NCBI GenBank assembly: GCA_964518905.1
Contig: CAZFJL010000022.1
Coordinates: 7,823-71,822 of the forward strand
Length of the DNA stretch: 64,000 nt
Reading direction: 5' to 3'
DNA from: RDYZ01 sp964518905
GTDB taxonomy: Bacteria; Cyanobacteriota; Cyanobacteriia; Cyanobacteriales; Geitlerinemataceae
Shown here: positions 63,904-64,000 of the stretch, piece by piece
Layout of the letters: every line of letters starts with the position of its first letter
Position numbering within the stretch: the first letter of the stretch is position 1
Made by a program: the position numbers and the translations under genes
Notes under the pieces: generated by a model
Database searches by the model: none
Seen by the model: the letters and a program-made list of their open reading frames with translations, nothing else
What the model was told of the DNA's origin: nothing

Positions 63904-64000
63904 ACGAAAAATAAACCGTGACTTCAGATCTTGGAGGGCAAACGCATACTCTCGGTTAATGCCCTCATCCCCCAGCCCCACTTCGACACGCTCAGTGCAT

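Noticed and set aside
1..64000. Very frequent GCGATCGC octamers as a novel repeat
   Set aside because: This is the known HIP1 element of many cyanobacterial genomes, so it supports the taxonomic call but is not new.

Overview
The window is a stretch of a cyanobacterial chromosome, probably from a filamentous, gliding species. It carries PsbU (cyanobacterial photosystem II), a CpcS/CpeS-type phycobilin lyase (phycobilisomes), NdhD, a phylloquinone-pathway thioesterase, a COP23-domain protein, and HmpF with a pil/hmp-type chemotaxis cluster (type IV pilus motility). The HIP1 octamer GCGATCGC is very frequent throughout. No rRNA, tRNA or CRISPR array was recognised.

Layout. 1-5.1 kb: uvrA and lepA on the + strand. 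5.1-11.3 kb: a lipoprotein, a gene-poor AT-rich patch, a small zinc-ribbon protein, a Tat-exported PQQ-type beta-propeller, an inositol-monophosphatase-like protein and a tRNA-dihydrouridine synthase. 11.3-17.3 kb: the most unusual locus, a 1,448-residue protein joining an OAA-type mannan-binding lectin, WD40 repeats and a membrane-anchored KAP P-loop NTPase. A pRiA4b ORF-3-like gene lies just upstream on the same strand. A 100-N assembly gap falls inside the WD40 repeats. 17.4-23.5 kb: metallophosphoesterase, DUF445 protein, DHNA-CoA thioesterase, acetyltransferase, phycobilin lyase, COP23 protein and a zinc-ribbon protein. 23.6-29.1 kb: a tightly packed Mrp-type cation/proton antiporter operon and an ACR3 arsenite exporter. 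29.2-31.4 kb: a Wzz/BY-kinase-like exopolysaccharide protein.

31.5-45 kb holds the motility block. A PatA/PilG-like regulator, CheY, CheW, MCP and a giant hybrid CheA are transcribed leftward, and hmpF diverges from them across a 612-bp intergenic region. The MCP and the CheA both contain roughly 600-residue acidic, DDLF-rich, probably disordered regions. tilS follows, convergent with hmpF, then an RTX/cadherin-like secreted protein.

49-50.8 kb is gene-poor and holds what looks like a decayed IS200/IS605-type element. 50.8-64 kb: an AAA-GAF-GAF-GAF-GAF protein with no recognised output domain, a conserved small protein, an NblR-like response regulator with a degenerate receiver, an alpha/beta hydrolase, ndhD, a tandem pair of unknown paralogues, an FHA-adenylate cyclase, psbU and sat (ATP sulfurylase). 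Two MITE-like inverted-repeat elements (near 59.0 and 61.8 kb) and several operator-like repeats sit between genes. Functions were read from motifs and remembered family features; no database search was possible.
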